Origin: Castor canadensis
Lineage: Eukaryota; Chordata; Mammalia; Rodentia; Castoridae
NCBI RefSeq assembly: GCF_047511655.1
Contig: NC_133391.1
Location: 103,887,384 to 103,951,383 of the forward strand
DNA length: 64,000 bases
Direction: 5' to 3'
The notes under the pieces were generated by a model that did not search any database, was not told the origin of the DNA, and worked only from the letters and a program-made list of their open reading frames with translations. Positions 35,673 through 47,682 of the stretch are shown piece by piece. The position numbers and the translations under genes were made by a program. Each line of letters begins with the position of its first letter. Within the stretch, counting starts at the first letter, position 1.

Positions 35673-36258
35673 TCACAACATACATGGTTTTACCAGATGT
35701 TGGGAGCTATTCCCAGAGATCTGATCCTTCTCTAGATGGGAGAAAAAACACAGCCACAGCTCTGCTACTCTTCCTGTCTTTGAAGGCTTTGCCCTTAAAC
35801 GTGTTGGCACATCATCAACAATTCTATACTGGGGATCCTTATGAGTTGTATGCTGCCCAAAGAAAATGAATTTATCATGGAGCAGGTGTTCTAGGAGCAT
35901 ATGATGATTTAAGCCAGACATTATACACTGGTGTCCCATTAGAACATGACCTCCCCACAGTTTTTGAGCTTTCCAATAAAATACGTGAGCAAAACACAGT
36001 GGCCACCCACATCACAGTTTTTACTGCCATTTTTACATGATGAATAAACTGACAAAATTCTTGTCCATTATACATATCCACATAGGTCATATACAACTTG
36101 TACGTTACCCCATCTGCCATAGTGTCAAAGAATGAAGATGAGCTCACCAAAGCTTCACATTCTCTGAAATATTTTAGCTTTCTTTCCATTTGATCCCTCT
36201 TCGAATCTGAGCCTAATTTTGAGTTTGGTCTATTCAGACGATGGAATGAGAAGGTCAT
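35673..36258 (-). pseudogene. Unrecognised open frames, possible gene relic
   Basis: On the minus strand a 127-codon frame (36258-35875) overlaps an 88-codon frame (35939-35673) in another register, which would suit one frameshift in an older coding sequence. The first begins near 'MTFSFHRLN' and contains 'TYVDMYNGQEFCQFIHHVKM' and 'SNGTPVYNVWLKSSYAP'. Composition is balanced, without the Lys/Asn bias of frames in AT-rich DNA. I recognise no family. It could be a processed-pseudogene fragment or chance. Confidence 0.25.
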
Positions 36259-36799
36259 ATCACAAACATACTCTGTTTATGCAGAGGCTTCAGAACCACC
36301 CCACTGACCAAGCTAAGGAATGTGAGTCCTTAGTACCATCCCATGTGTCTGGCTCCAAGCCTCAAAATATCATCAACAACAAGCATCCAGTTGGCAACTA
36401 TATCTTTCAGACATGCTCACAAACACACACCTATATATACCCACATATCACATTTCCCTGCCCAATGAGGTAAGGATGCCTTTTTTGCCTTAAGTCTTTA
36501 GTAATAACCTAAACTATGGTGGACTAAAATGTCATCCGGCTTATGGTCATATCCACAAGTGCTTTCTTAAGAGGTTTCTGACACCATGGCTTCTAGTTTC
36601 GGTATTTTTAAATCTGCATGCACATTAAAACTCCCCATTCCTCTCTGGTTTTAAAAGCAAGCGTGAATGAAGATAAAACAGAAACACTCTGCCCATAAAC
36701 AAGGAGATTGCTAAGCTTGTTTCCGTGTCAAAATGTTATCTGTGCTGGTATTTTTTTTAATTCTCTCTAAAAAGCATGTTTCTCTTCATCTGTTAAAAA
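36259..36799. other. Unannotated sequence
   Basis: No recognised gene or repeat. A short CACACACACC/TATATA patch lies near 36420-36440. Confidence 0.4.
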
Positions 36800-37110
36800 C
36801 TTAAAGTAAATTAGAAACTCGTTGGGACTGCAACCCCTGTGTGATTGACAGTGACAAGCACACATACCTTGAAAGCTCCACGGTAATGTTTATACTTGAT
36901 AAAAAACAAATACTGTGGCATCTGAGAGTAGCCTAGTCAGCCATGCAGCTTTCTACCTGGCATCTTGCAAATTAATCTGGGTGTTTATGCTGTAGATCAT
37001 TCATGATGAACATATTGCTATAGCAACATGCGTTTCTTCCATTTTCCCTGCTAATTACACTAGCATCACCATCAGCTACTCAATCTTTGAATTACTAATG
37101 AATGTATGTG
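36800..37110. promoter_or_regulatory. Candidate distal regulatory element
   Basis: This repeat-free segment holds an exact PBX-MEIS/PREP composite site TGATTGACAG (36842-36851). It also has a perfect palindrome TTGCTATAGCAA (37015-37026) resembling an RFX X-box. Homeodomain-type cores occur at ATTAATCTGG (about 36971) and TAATTA (37052-37057). Such clustering is common in conserved enhancers, but no alignment was available. The call rests on motif reading only. Confidence 0.3.
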
Positions 37111-38160
37111 AAAAGCAATGTCTTAATAACATTCTTTCAATATGTCCTCATCCACAAAAGTAAGGAAAGAAAAGATGCATGTAATTTGATTATTTTCAAT
37201 TTATTATTAGAACCTGTCAATTAATGTTAAGGCATACTCAATTCTGACCACCCAGAAGGATTTAGAAGGTGTCCCCATAGGACATACATCTAAGGAGAAA
37301 GAACACGGTGATCCTATAAAATTCTTTCTTCCAATGCCCATTACCATAATGTTGTCATCATTTGTATCGACATTAAAGTAGAATTTGACAACCAGGAAAT
37401 ACTATTTGAATCAATGAGCTGCTCAACCACCAATATTAAACACTCAAATCTATTTAAATTAAGCCATTTGGAGGAGCATCTAATGTAGGGTGCCAAAGAT
37501 TTTAGTTCATGTGTAGTATGTAAGTAAGGGGCTTCTAAAAACCACACGTTCACCAGCACAGCAAAGACAGTCTCATCCCAAGTCATTACCAAGCCTTTGC
37601 AACGTGAAAAGTTTCTTTGAAAATTGTCTTAGTTTATACACGATGTGTTAGGAAAAGCTTTTGGCCGTTCAGATAGTAATAGTTCTATCTGCGTCACCCA
37701 AGCAGTTTTGGTCAACTAGTGATGTGAATTATTAGTAGTTTCTCCAAACATGTGTAACTATAATCATGATACTTAGGTCAAAAACCTAGCTGAAATCATG
37801 ACTAAAACAGGAAATGTCTGAAATGATTCAAATAAGGCAAAACTTGAGATTTTCTTTTTTTACCTTCTCAACACATATCTGAAAGGTCATGGGAAAGACT
37901 ACTTCAATAGAATGTAATCATTTAGTGACTATTCTAGCCAGAATACCCTACACAATTTCATTTTCCAATCTTTCTAAATATTCTAAGTGAACTAGAAGTA
38001 AGATAGTAACTATCAAGAAGGTAAAGGAGGAATTGATCCATCAGAAATTTCTATACTACCTGACATTGTAATTTCAAAGTTCTTTTTTCTAAGCTTTAGA
38101 ATTTCAAAATATTGTTGCACATCTTGCTTTGTGGGAATTATGATTGTGTGAAACTACTGC
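37111..38160. other. Unannotated sequence
   Basis: No recognised gene or repeat. The 83-codon minus frame (37341-37592) has no similarity I recognise. Confidence 0.4.
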
Positions 38161-38236
38161 CATGGAAGTACTTCCATGTCCTTCCAAAAGGAAGGTTCCT
38201 CCTTTTGGAACCTCCTCCTTCCAAAAGAGGAGGTTC
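38161..38236. repeat. Cluster of four adjacent inverted repeats
   Basis: (1) Perfect 18-bp palindrome CATGGAAGTACTTCCATG, 38161-38178. (2) Arms CCTTCC/GGAAGG, 38180-38195, loop AAAA. (3) Arms AGGTTCC/GGAACCT, 38193-38213, 7-nt loop. (4) Arms GAACCTCCTC/GAGGAGGTTC, 38208-38236, 9-nt loop. The hairpins reuse the same CTTCC/GGAAG words, which suggests serial template-switch or inverted duplication events. Confidence 0.85.
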
Positions 38237-38289
38237 AAATGGAGCTCTATCATGATGATAATAGCAATTAGTAAAATCTTTTAAATCAA

Positions 38290-38450
38290 CTTAGATGATT
38301 GATCCATTTAATTTTATCTATAAAATCATCCTGTGATGTAAGTCTTACTACATTCATCAGTAGATGAGGAAATACAGAGGTGTTATAGTTGCAAGTTGTC
38401 ACACAGTCCACAAGGAACCCATGGTAGGGTTCAAACTCAGGACTTTCTTT
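38290..38450 (+). repeat. MIR SINE fragment
   Basis: 'AAAATCATCCTGTGATGTAAGTC', 'CAGTAGATGAGGAAATACAGAGG', 'GCAAGTTGTCACACAG' and 'GGTTCAAACTCAGGAC' follow the MIR order. Confidence 0.75.
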
Positions 38451-38844
38451 TGTCAAAAACCTAAGCTCCTTAGGAGACTTTAGTTGTAGCAAGGATAGTG
38501 GTAAAAGAGTTTTCATATCCACTGAGCTGCTAAGAAAGAACTATAAAATAAAACAGAAGAAAATTCATCTTAGCAAACATGAAAGAAGAGCCAAAACATC
38601 CCTTTGGGTGTGTTACTTAACAGCTTATGTCTGTATACTGTGTCTTTTAGGGTGTTTTTTTAACAGTAGACTTTATTTTTAGAAAAGCCTTAGATTTACA
38701 GAAAAATTGCAAAAATAGTATAATATATAACTTGCACCTTGTTCCTTCTCTCATTAATACCTTACATTATTATTGTTCATTTCTTAAAATTAATAAATGA
38801 ATATTGATATATTTTTAATGAAAATCCTTATTTTTTTCATATAG
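38451..38844. other. Unannotated sequence
   Basis: AT-rich. The segment near 38650-38780 ('TAGATTTACAGAAAAATTGC') may be old repeat-derived DNA, but I could not assign it. Confidence 0.35.
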
Positions 38845-39292
38845 ACAGCTCTCTGTATCCAGGAGATCCACACCCATAGATTTAATCAACAGGAGATTGA
38901 AAATATTTGAAAAAATGTGTCTAAATTGGGCACAGTATGTGCTTGAGTTCCCAGCTACTCAGGATGCAGAGGAAGGAGGAACCCCTGAGCCCAGGAGTTC
39001 AAGGCTGCAGAGTGAGAGTCCATCTCAAAAAATGTTACATCTGTTTTGAACATGTATACATTTTTCCTTATCTTTATTCCCCAAACAATTCAGTATAACA
39101 GTTATTTACATACTAGCTACATTGCATTAGGTAGTATAAATAATCTAGAAATCATCTGAAGTATATGGAAAAGTGTGGATATTTATGTGAAAATATTACT
39201 CCATTTTATATTAGCTTCTTGAGCATCTGCACATTTTGGTGACTACAAAGAGTCCTAAAATTGATCCCTATGAATACCTAGGGAAAACTATA
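38845..39292 (-). repeat. MER2 DNA transposon, split by a SINE
   Basis: 'CTCTGTATCCAGGAGATCCAC', 'GATTGAAAATATTTGAAAAA', [SINE], 'TTGAACATGTATACATTTTTCC' and 'CAATTCAGTATAACAGTTATTTACATA' are the first landmarks. 'TCTTGAGCATCTGCACATTTTGG' follows. This is MER2 in reverse order. A second copy lies at 24214-24515. Confidence 0.8.
38925..39035 (+). repeat. 7SL-derived (B1-like) SINE inside MER2
   Basis: 'CAGTATGTGCTTGAGTTCCCAGCTACTCAGGATGCAGAGG' and 'GAGCCCAGGAGTTCAAGGCTGC' end in 'CATCTCAAAAAATG'. MER2 sequence resumes on the right. Confidence 0.75.
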
Positions 39293-39589
39293 TGTACTGT
39301 TTTGCATAATGCCCATTTTCGGCTCCAGAATGCCAGCTTGGATACTACATTACATATTATCATGTCCCCTCAGGTTTCATTTTGTCTTAACATTTCTTTG
39401 TTTTTGGTAAACTTGAAAGTTTTGAAATGTATTTGCTAAATATTTTATAGAATACCCTATAATGAAATTTGTCTGATTTTTCTTCAAGATCAGACTGAGG
39501 TTGTGAATTTTTGACAGACAAAGAAGTAAAGTGCTATTACATCACTTCAAGAGTACATAATACCAATATGACATCACTTTTTATGCTAT
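39293..39589. other. Unannotated sequence
   Basis: No recognised gene or repeat. Confidence 0.4.
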
Positions 39590-39692
39590 GTCTTGCTATA
39601 TAGCCCAGGTTGGATTTGAACTCAGGATACTCCTGACTCAGCTTCTTGGATGGTAGAACTATAGGTATGAGCCACCACACTCCGCATGACCA
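39590..39692 (-). repeat. B1-like (7SL-derived) SINE
   Basis: 'TGTCTTGCTATATAGCCCAGGTTGGATTTGAACTCAGG' and 'GTATGAGCCACCACACTCCGC' form a minus-sense B1-type element. Confidence 0.8.
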
Positions 39693-39841
39693 AACTTCTT
39701 GAAGACAAAGCTCTACATAAATTATTTGGGGTTATTCTGCATGGGAATCTTATATCATCTATTTATCTGTTTACCTACTTATTTATATTAATATGAACTT
39801 CTGGGTATTCATTTTATATTTTGAGTTATAATTCCACACTT

Positions 39842-40301
39842 CTTTTTTTTTTCTCATTTATTCACATGTGCATACATTGTTTGGACCATTTCTCCCCGCC
39901 TTCCTCCCTCTCCCACCAACCCTTCCTCGCTTCCAGGCAGAATCTGTTCTGCCCTTATCTCTAATTTTGTTGAAGACAGAGAATAAACAATAATAAGAAA
40001 GACAAAGCATTTTTGCCAGTTGAGATAGGATAGCTATACAGAGAGATTCCTAGCATTTCTTCCATGTAAAAATGTGTTACATTCTAAGTTGATTCATCTC
40101 TAACTGACCTTTTCTCTAGTTCCTGATCCCCTTATCATATTGACCTCTGTCACTTTAAAGGTTCTATATTAGTTCCTCTGCAGTAAGGACCTATCCCCAT
40201 ACCACCCATGTGTGCTCTCACCTTATCATGTGACCCAAGTCCAATCACATTGCTGAATTTGCCTAGATCTACAATCTGCATATGAGGGAGAACATACTTC
40301 T
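39842..40301 (-). mobile_element. L1 3' UTR fragment
   Basis: Poly-T, then 'CATGTGCATACATTGTTTGGACC', the C-rich complement of the G tract (39890-39935), and 'CCAGGCAGAATCTGTTCTGCCC'. It ends at 'CATATGAGGGAGAACATACTTC'. It is the same region as 9085-9600 but closer to the subfamily of the long copy ending at 47682. Confidence 0.9.
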
Positions 40302-40984
40302 TATTGTTGTTCCTCAATTTGTTTCCAGCATTAATCACTGGAATTTTTTTCAATTGGCTCTTGTACCTCTTTGATGTACCTCTATCAATGTGTGAGTATA
40401 TGTGGGAAATGGTGTTCAACATTTCCTTACTTCTGGAACTATGAAGTACTGTATACTTTTCTTGCATTTTTTCTGTCACAGTTTTGCTGTTGTTTTTAAT
40501 TTAATATTTATTTGCTAAGTCCTGGGCAGAATATTGAGATGAATAATGCATTCTCTCACCACTCAGAGAATTTGAAATTTGATGTCAAAAATAAAAATAT
40601 ATACATATCAAAGAAATATACTGAAGTGGAGAAGTGAAAACCATGCAATGAGTTTGGAAATTCTCTTGAGTTTAAATTCCAGTTTTGTGGAGAGAATAAT
40701 TCCAAGTCCTCTTTTGGATCAAAATTGTAAAAAACAACAAAACAATGTAACTGATAGAAGAAATGTTTATCCAACCAGAGCATCACAGAGATAAGACAGG
40801 CACAAGCCAGAGGATGAATTACAGTGTAGGTATCATATGGGTCAGAAGTTTATAGAATGAATACAAGGGAGCATAACCATACAGCATAAGCATACCAAAT
40901 GTGGACAATACAATAGCTTCAGTCTCAAGCAGCTCAGATATCAGTAAACAGATGTGACTTGCACCACAAAAAAAGACAGAGAGT
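40302..40984. other. Unannotated sequence between L1 copies
   Basis: A 71-codon plus frame (40579-40794) and a 76-codon minus frame match nothing I know. No repeat identified. Confidence 0.4.
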
Positions 40985-42221
40985 TTCCAAGATCACGACT
41001 AGGGTATAGAAGCAGACAGTATGAGCTCTGTGACTCAAAAACCTTGCTGAGATGCTAGAGCCACGCTTGGCAGAAATAAAGCACCAAGGAGAATCAAACC
41101 TATGACACCCTGAAACTCTATCCCTTAGAAAGCTTCTCCACATCACATTACACTGAGAAAACAGGAGGGCTGCTGCCGCCGGCTCCAAACCTGCCTGAGA
41201 GACATTTAGCAGATCAAACAGGTGAGCACCAAGCGTCACATGGTATTCCCCTAGCCACTCTTGGGATAAACCAGTATAGACTCCTGAGCAGACTGACCCC
41301 CCCATCAAAAAAAAAAAACCTGAACAATGAACAACAAACTGAAAACCAGCACATAGCAGAGGGGGCAGAAATGCTGAAAGTGCACCAGAGAAGGAGGGAA
41401 GAGCAGGGAGCTGATCTCCTTATGAACTATCAGTAAATAAAGGCTGGAAAGGCAGAGGGACCAACAGCGGGCAGGTGATAAACCACTCCTGAAGTAGGGC
41501 AGAGAGTGGACAACAAGGCTTATCTTCTGAGCCAGTGAGCAACACCCAAAGTCAAACTGTTCTGCAAAATTGAAAAATAAACAGCAAACCATCACAACAC
41601 ACTTACAGCAGGAAGCTGGCTGACAGATCACTGACCTTGCCACAGAGAAAGGGGGCGAGGCAAAGAAACAAGCCCCCAGTAAACAAGCACAGCAAAAAGC
41701 CAACTCCATAGCAGGACAACTGGTGGACTACAGAGCTGATCTCCTGAACCTGAGCACAGCATGCAAACCTGAACTGCCACACCTCACTGAGGCTGCCACT
41801 GAAAGACAGAAGAAAAAAAACACTACCCAACCACCAGCAGAGACTACAACAGACCTTCTGCTTAAATAACAACACCAGGACTGGATGCTGGAGGATTAAC
41901 ACCAGAACTTAAACTAAAACTGAAATTCTATTGTTCCTGAACCTGGAGTTTTTGTTTGTTTGTTTTGTTTGTTTGTTCATCTCTCCCCATTGATTTCTTT
42001 GGGTTTTTTGTTTTTGTTGTTGTTGTTAGTTTTAATATTATGAATTAGTTAATACTAAATTACACCCACAGCAGGTACAGAAATAGCAAACACATACTTA
42101 GCTAAAAACCCAAAACAAAATTAAACCAAGGGAAAAAAAGCAGGTGACTGAAACGACCCACTAGCTTATCAAGAACATAGTTGCACAGTGCCAAGTGGAG
42201 CGGTAGGAAAAAGAAAAAAGT
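40985..42221 (+). promoter_or_regulatory. L1 5' UTR (internal promoter region)
   Basis: Non-coding leader of the L1, homologous in blocks to 58395-60319 but about 0.7 kb shorter. It has a (TTTG)n stretch (41948-41976). On the complementary strand it has three overlapping open frames of 124, 134 and 99 codons (41308-40934, 41709-41305, 41902-41603). By analogy with other L1 families it should have held the internal promoter. That is inferred, not seen. Confidence 0.7.
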
Positions 42222-43353
42222 ATGGAAACCATACAGGATTCAGAGGGAAATGAAGAAATGGATACCCAGTTCTGGACTCCAACAGAACAAAGAAAAATGA
42301 TGCCAAGGAACCCAATGATATTCGCAAGAACTTTCTCCAAGAAGAAATCCTGCAAATAATCACTGAGAACTTCATGGAGATGTTACTAGACATGGTTAAC
42401 CAAAATGTACAAGAGGCACTCAAGAAATTTCAAGACACCAAAAATAAATAATATGAGAAGACACAGAAACAAATAAGAACCCTAAATAAACACCAAAGTG
42501 AAACAGAGCACACTATAAATAGAGAGATAAATGAATTAAAGACAAAAATAGACAATATTAAAGAGGAAGTGACCCATGATATGGAAAACCTCAGAAAAAA
42601 TAATGACATAGAAACACAAAGCACAATGGAAGGCCTCTCCAGCAGACTAGAGCAAACAGAAAACAGAATCTCAGAACTTGAAGATAAAATAGAAATTAAA
42701 GGAAAAACTGAAGAGCTATTAGTCAAACAACTCAAGACTTGTGAAAGGAATCTGCAAGAACTCACCAACTCCATCAAAAGATCAAACCTGAGAATCATGG
42801 GCATTGAAGAAGGTGAAGTGCAAGCAAAAGGGATTTGTAATACATTCAATAAAATAATAACAAATCTAGAATTACCAAATCTAGAGAAAGTTATGCCCAT
42901 TCAGGTACAGAAAGCCTCCAGGACACCTAACAGACTTGACCAAAATAGAACAACCCCAGAACATATTATCATTAAAACAACAAGCATAGAGAATAGAGAA
43001 AGACTATTGAAGGCTGTAGGAGAGAAAAAACAAGTAAAACCATCAAAATCATAGCAGATTTCTCAACAGAAAGTTAAAAAGCAAGAAGGGCATGGAGTGA
43101 GGTATTCTGGTCATTGAATGAAAATAACTTCAATGCTAGGATACTCTACCCAGAAAAACTATCATTCAAAATAGATGGAGCAATAAAAGTCTTCCACGAT
43201 GAGCAGAAATTAAAACAATATATAACCATCAAGCCATCACCTCAAAAGATTCTCCAAGAAATTCTGCACACAGAAAATGAAAGCAAACAAAACCATGAGA
43301 GGACAGGCAATACCAAACCACAGGAGAAGAAAAGGCAAGAAAGTAAAGAGTAA
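42222..43353 (+). pseudogene. L1 ORF1 (RNA-binding protein), broken
   Basis: In active L1s ORF1p is a trimeric RNA chaperone that coats L1 RNA in cytoplasmic particles. Here the start is ATG at 42222, after which the frame is lost near codon 26 by a small indel. The longest intact piece, 42569-43054, has a heptad-rich coiled coil ('RLEQTENRISELEDKIEIK'), the RRM start 'NLRIMGIEE' and 'FNKIIT'. A premature stop (TAG at 43052-43054) precedes another frame change. The C-terminal domain lies at 43114-43353 ('NNFNARILYPEKLSFKIDG') and ends at TAA 43351-43353. At least three lesions are present. Confidence 0.85.
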
Positions 43354-43394
43354 CATTGTTTCAGCTACACACAATCAAACCCTTAAACAACTAA

Positions 43395-46300
43395 ATGAAA
43401 GGAATCGCTACATACCTATAAATACTAACACTGAATGTTAGAGGACTTAACTCCCCCATCAAAAGACACTGTTTGGCAAACTGGATTAAAAAGGAAGATC
43501 CAACAATTTTTTGTTTACAGGAGACCCATCTCATTGACAAAAATAAGCACTGGCTTAAGGGGAAAGGCTGGAAGAAGATTTAACAAGCTTATGGCTCCTG
43601 AAAACAGGCAGGAGTAGCAATACTTATCTTGGACAAAGTAGACTTCAAATTTACATTGATCAAATGAGATAAAGGACACTCCATACAAACTAAAAGAGAA
43701 ATACACCAAAAGGAAATAACAATTGTCAACCTATATACACCCACTTTCATCAAACATACTCTGAAGGACCTAAAAGCATATATAGACTCCAACACAGGAG
43801 TAGTAGGAGACTTTAATACCCCCTATCACCAATAAATAGGTTATCCAAACAAAAAATCAATAAAGAAATTCTAGAACTACATCACACCATAGATCAAATG
43901 GACCTAACTGATGTCTACAGAATATTTCATCCAACAATAGCACAATATATATTCTTCTCAGCAGCCCATGAAACATTCTCCAAAATTGATCATATCTTAG
44001 GGCACAAATCAAGCCTCAGCAAATATAAGAAAATAGAAATAATCCCATGCATTCTATCTGATCATAATGCATTAAAACTAGAACTCAACAACAAAAACAA
44101 CAGCAGAAAATACACAAATAATTGGAGGCTGAATAACACATTGTTCAATGATCAGTGAGTATCTAATGAAATAACAGAGGAAATTCAAAGGTTCCTGGAA
44201 GTTAATGAAAATGAAAACACTACCTACCAGAACCTATGAGACACAGCAAAGGCAGTCCTAGGAAGAAAGTTTATAGCCAAGAGTGCATATATTAAAAGGA
44301 CAGAAAGAGCCCAAATTAATGACTTAATGCTACATCTCAAACTCCTAGAAAAACAAGAACAAGCAAAACCCAAAACAAGCAGAAGGAGAGAAGTAAGAAA
44401 AATAAGGGCTGAAATTAATGAAATAAAAACAAACAAACAAAATACAAAGAATCAATGAAATGAAAAGCTGGTTCTTTGAAAAAATAAACAAGATTGACAG
44501 ACCTCTGGCAAATCTGACTAATATGAACAGAGAAAAAAACCTAAATCAGTAAAATCAGAAATGCAAAAGAAGAGATAACAACAAACATCATGGAAATCCA
44601 GGGAATCGTCAGAGAGTACTTTGAGAAGCTTTACTCCAATAAATTTGAAAATCTTGAAGAAATGAAGAAATTTCTAGATACTTATGACCATCCAAAATTG
44701 AACCAAGAGGATATAAGCCAATGAATACATCTATAACACAACATGAAATTGAAGCAACAATTAAAGAGTCTCCCAAAAAAGAAAAGTCCAGGACCTGATG
44801 GATTCTCTGCTGAATTCTATGAGACCTTTAAAGAAGAGCTAATACCAACTCTCCTTAAACTTTTCCATGAAATAGAAAGGGAAGGAACACTACCTAACTC
44901 ATTCTATAAAGCCAGTATTACACTCATTCAAAAACCAGACAAAGATACCTCCAAAAGGGAGAATGATAGGCCAATCTCTTTAATGCACATTGATGCAAAA
45001 ATCCTCAATAAAATAATGGCAAACTGAATCCAACAACACATCAGAAACATCATTCACCATGACCAAGTTGGCTTCATTCCAGAAATGCAGAAGTGGTTCA
45101 AAATATGCAAATCTATAAATGTAATACAGCATATTAGTAGAAGCAAAGACAAAAACCACCTGATCATCTCAATAAATGCAGAAAAAGCTTTCGATAAGAT
45201 CCAACACCATTTCATGATAAAAGCTCTAAGAAAACTAGGAATAGAAGGAATGTACATTGTAAAGGCTATATATGACAAACCTATAGCCAACATCATACTT
45301 AATGGAGAAAAACTGAAACCATGTCCCCTAAAATCAGAAATAAGACAAGGGTGCCCACTATCCCCACTCCTATTCAACATAGTCCTGGAATTCCTAGCCA
45401 GAGCAATTAGGCAAGAAGAAGAAATAAAAGGAATACAAATAGGTAAAGAAACTGTCAAAATATCCCTATTTGCAGATGACATGATCCTATACCTTAAAAC
45501 CCCCCCAAAATACTCAAAAACTCCTAGACACCATAAACAACTTCAGCAAGGTAGCAGGATACAAAATCAGCTTACAAAATTACTAGCCTTTCTATACACC
45601 AACAATGAACAAATTGAGAAAGAATATATGGAAACAATTCCATTTACAATAGCTTCAAAACAAAATCAAATACCTAGGAGTAAATTTAGAAAAGGTTGTG
45701 AATGACCTCTACAAGGAGAACTACAAACCCCTGAAGAAAGAGATTGAGGAAGACTACAGAAGATGGAAAGATCTCCCATGCTCATGGATTGGTAGAATCA
45801 ACATAGTAAAAATGGTTATACTACCAAAAGCAATCTACATGTTCAATGCAATTCCCATCAAAATCCCAATGACACTCATCACAGAGATTGAAAAATCTAC
45901 CCTAAAGTTCATTGGAAACACAAGAGACCATGAATAGCCAAGGCAATACTCAGCAAAAAGAGCAATGTTGGAGGTATCACAAAACCTGATTTCAAACTAT
46001 ATTACAAAGCAATAGCAATAAAAACAGCATGGTACTGGAACAAAAAGAGATATGAAGACCAGTGGAACAGAATAGAGGACCTGGATATGAATCCACACAG
46101 CTATGCCCACTTTATTTTTGACAAAGTCACAAAAAACATATGATGGAGAAAAGACAGCCTCTTCAACAAATGTTGCTGGGAAAAGTGGTTATCTGCCTGC
46201 AAAAAACTGAAACTAGATTCATGTTTATCACCCTGTACTAGTATCAAGTCAAAATGGATCAAGGACCTTAAAATCAGATCCGAAACTCTAAAGTTAGTAC

Positions 46301-47205
46301 AGGGAAGAGCAGGGAATATTCTGGAAAGAATAGGTATAGGCAAGGACTTTCTCAATAGAACCCCAGCAGCTCAACAACTAAGAGAAAGGATGAACAAATG
46401 GGACTACATAAAATTAAAAAGCTTCTGCACAACAAAAGAAATCGTCTCTAAACTGAAGAGACCACCCACAGAGTGGGAGAAAATATTTGCCAGCTATTCA
46501 TCAGACAAAGGACTGATAACCTGGATATACAGGGAACTTAAAAAACTAAACTCCCCCAAAATCAATGAACCGATAAAGAAATGGGCAACTGGACTAAACA
46601 GAACTTTTTCAAAAGAAGAAATTCAAATGGCCAAAAACCACATGAAAAAATGCTCACCATCTCTAGCCATAAAGGAAATGCAAATCAAAACCACACTAAG
46701 ATTCCACCTCACCCCTGTTAGAATAGCCATCATCAAAAACACCACCAACAATAAATGTTTGTGAGGATGTGGAGAAAAAGGAGCCCTCGTACACTGCTGG
46801 TGGGAATGTAAGCCAGTACAAACACTCTGGAAAACAATATAGAGGCTTCTTAAAAAACTAAACATAGATCTGCCATATGATCCAGCAATCCCACTCCTAG
46901 GGTTATACCCAAAGGAATGAGACTCAGGTTACTCCAGAAGTACCTGCACACCCATGTTTATTGCAGTACTATTCACAATATGGAAACAGCCAAGATGCCC
47001 CACTACTGATGAATGGATTAAGAAAATGTGGTATTTATACACAATGGAATTTTTTTCAACCATGAAGAAGAATGCAGTCTTATCATTTGCAAGTAAATGG
47101 ATGGAACTCAAGAACATCATCTTGAGCAAGGTTAGCCAGGTCTAGAAGACCAAAAATCATATGTTCTCCCTAATATGCAGTGTTAAATCTAGGACAAATG
47201 CAGTA
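43395..47205 (+). pseudogene. L1 ORF2 (endonuclease-reverse transcriptase), broken
   Basis: ORF2p nicks target DNA and reverse-transcribes L1 RNA at the nick. Visible parts in order follow. The endonuclease start has 'LTLNVRGLN' and 'LQETHL' (catalytic Glu codon near 43520), with an in-frame TAA soon after. The endonuclease end (43898-44158) has '[10 protein letters not shown]' (44056-44085). The RT fingers region is 44743-45027. The RT core (45085-45705) has motif B '[16 protein letters not shown]' and motif C 'FADDMILYL' (45469-45495). Motif A reads '[13 protein letters not shown]': the first catalytic Asp codon is AAT at 45175-45177. A shifted segment is 45698-45937. The C-terminal part is 46390-47145, with a stop just before the Cys-rich '[15 protein letters not shown]'. 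Confidence 0.85.
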
Positions 47206-47682
47206 GTGTTGTTGGACTTGGGTCACATGCTAAGGGGAGAGCACATATGGGAGGAATGGGGAAAGGTAGGAAATCCAGAACTTGAAAGTGTTTGATGTCC
47301 CCACTGCAGAGGAACTAATACAGTAACCTTAAAATGACAGAGGTCAAATGGGAAGGTGACCAGGAAGTAGTGAAGAGGTCAGGTAGAGATGAATCAATTC
47401 GGGTTCTAATACTCTTGTGCATGGAAGCAATGCTAGGAATCTCTCTGTATAAGTGTCCTTATCTCAACCAGCAAAAACGCTTTGTCTTTCTTATTATTGC
47501 TTATGTATACTCTTCAACAAAATTGGAGAAAAGGGCAGAACAGGTTCTGCCAGGAAGCGAGGGAGATGGGGGAGAGAAGGAGGGCACAGGAGGGAAGAGG
47601 GGAAAAATGACCCAAACAATGTATGCACATATGAATATATGAATTAAAAATTAATTAATTAATTAATTAAATTTAAAAACAA
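47206..47682 (+). other. L1 3' UTR with G-rich tract and (AATT)n tail
   Basis: Contains the subfamily marker 'GACCAGGAAGTAGTGAAGAGG', the G/A-rich tract 47560-47605 and 'GACCCAAACAATGTATGCACATATGAAT'. The tail ends with four or five AATT units (47650-47672). Confidence 0.8.

Larger units (their letters stand above)
40985..47682 (+). mobile_element. Near full-length L1 retrotransposon, inactive
   Basis: About 6.7 kb: 5' UTR (40985-42221), ORF1 (42222-43353), ORF2 (about 43395-47205), then 3' UTR with G-rich tract and an AATT-rich tail (47640-47682). The left edge is set by homology with the 5' end of the second copy (58395 onward). Each ORF carries several stops and frameshifts, so the copy cannot retrotranspose on its own. 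I could not find a convincing target-site duplication. Confidence 0.9.

Noticed and set aside
41305..41709. 134-codon minus frame as a host gene
   Set aside because: It lies wholly inside an L1 5' UTR. It is kept only as an antisense-frame observation.
42430..42900. 156-codon minus frame
   Set aside because: Antisense of L1 ORF1. Purine-rich ORF1 sense sequence leaves long antisense frames.
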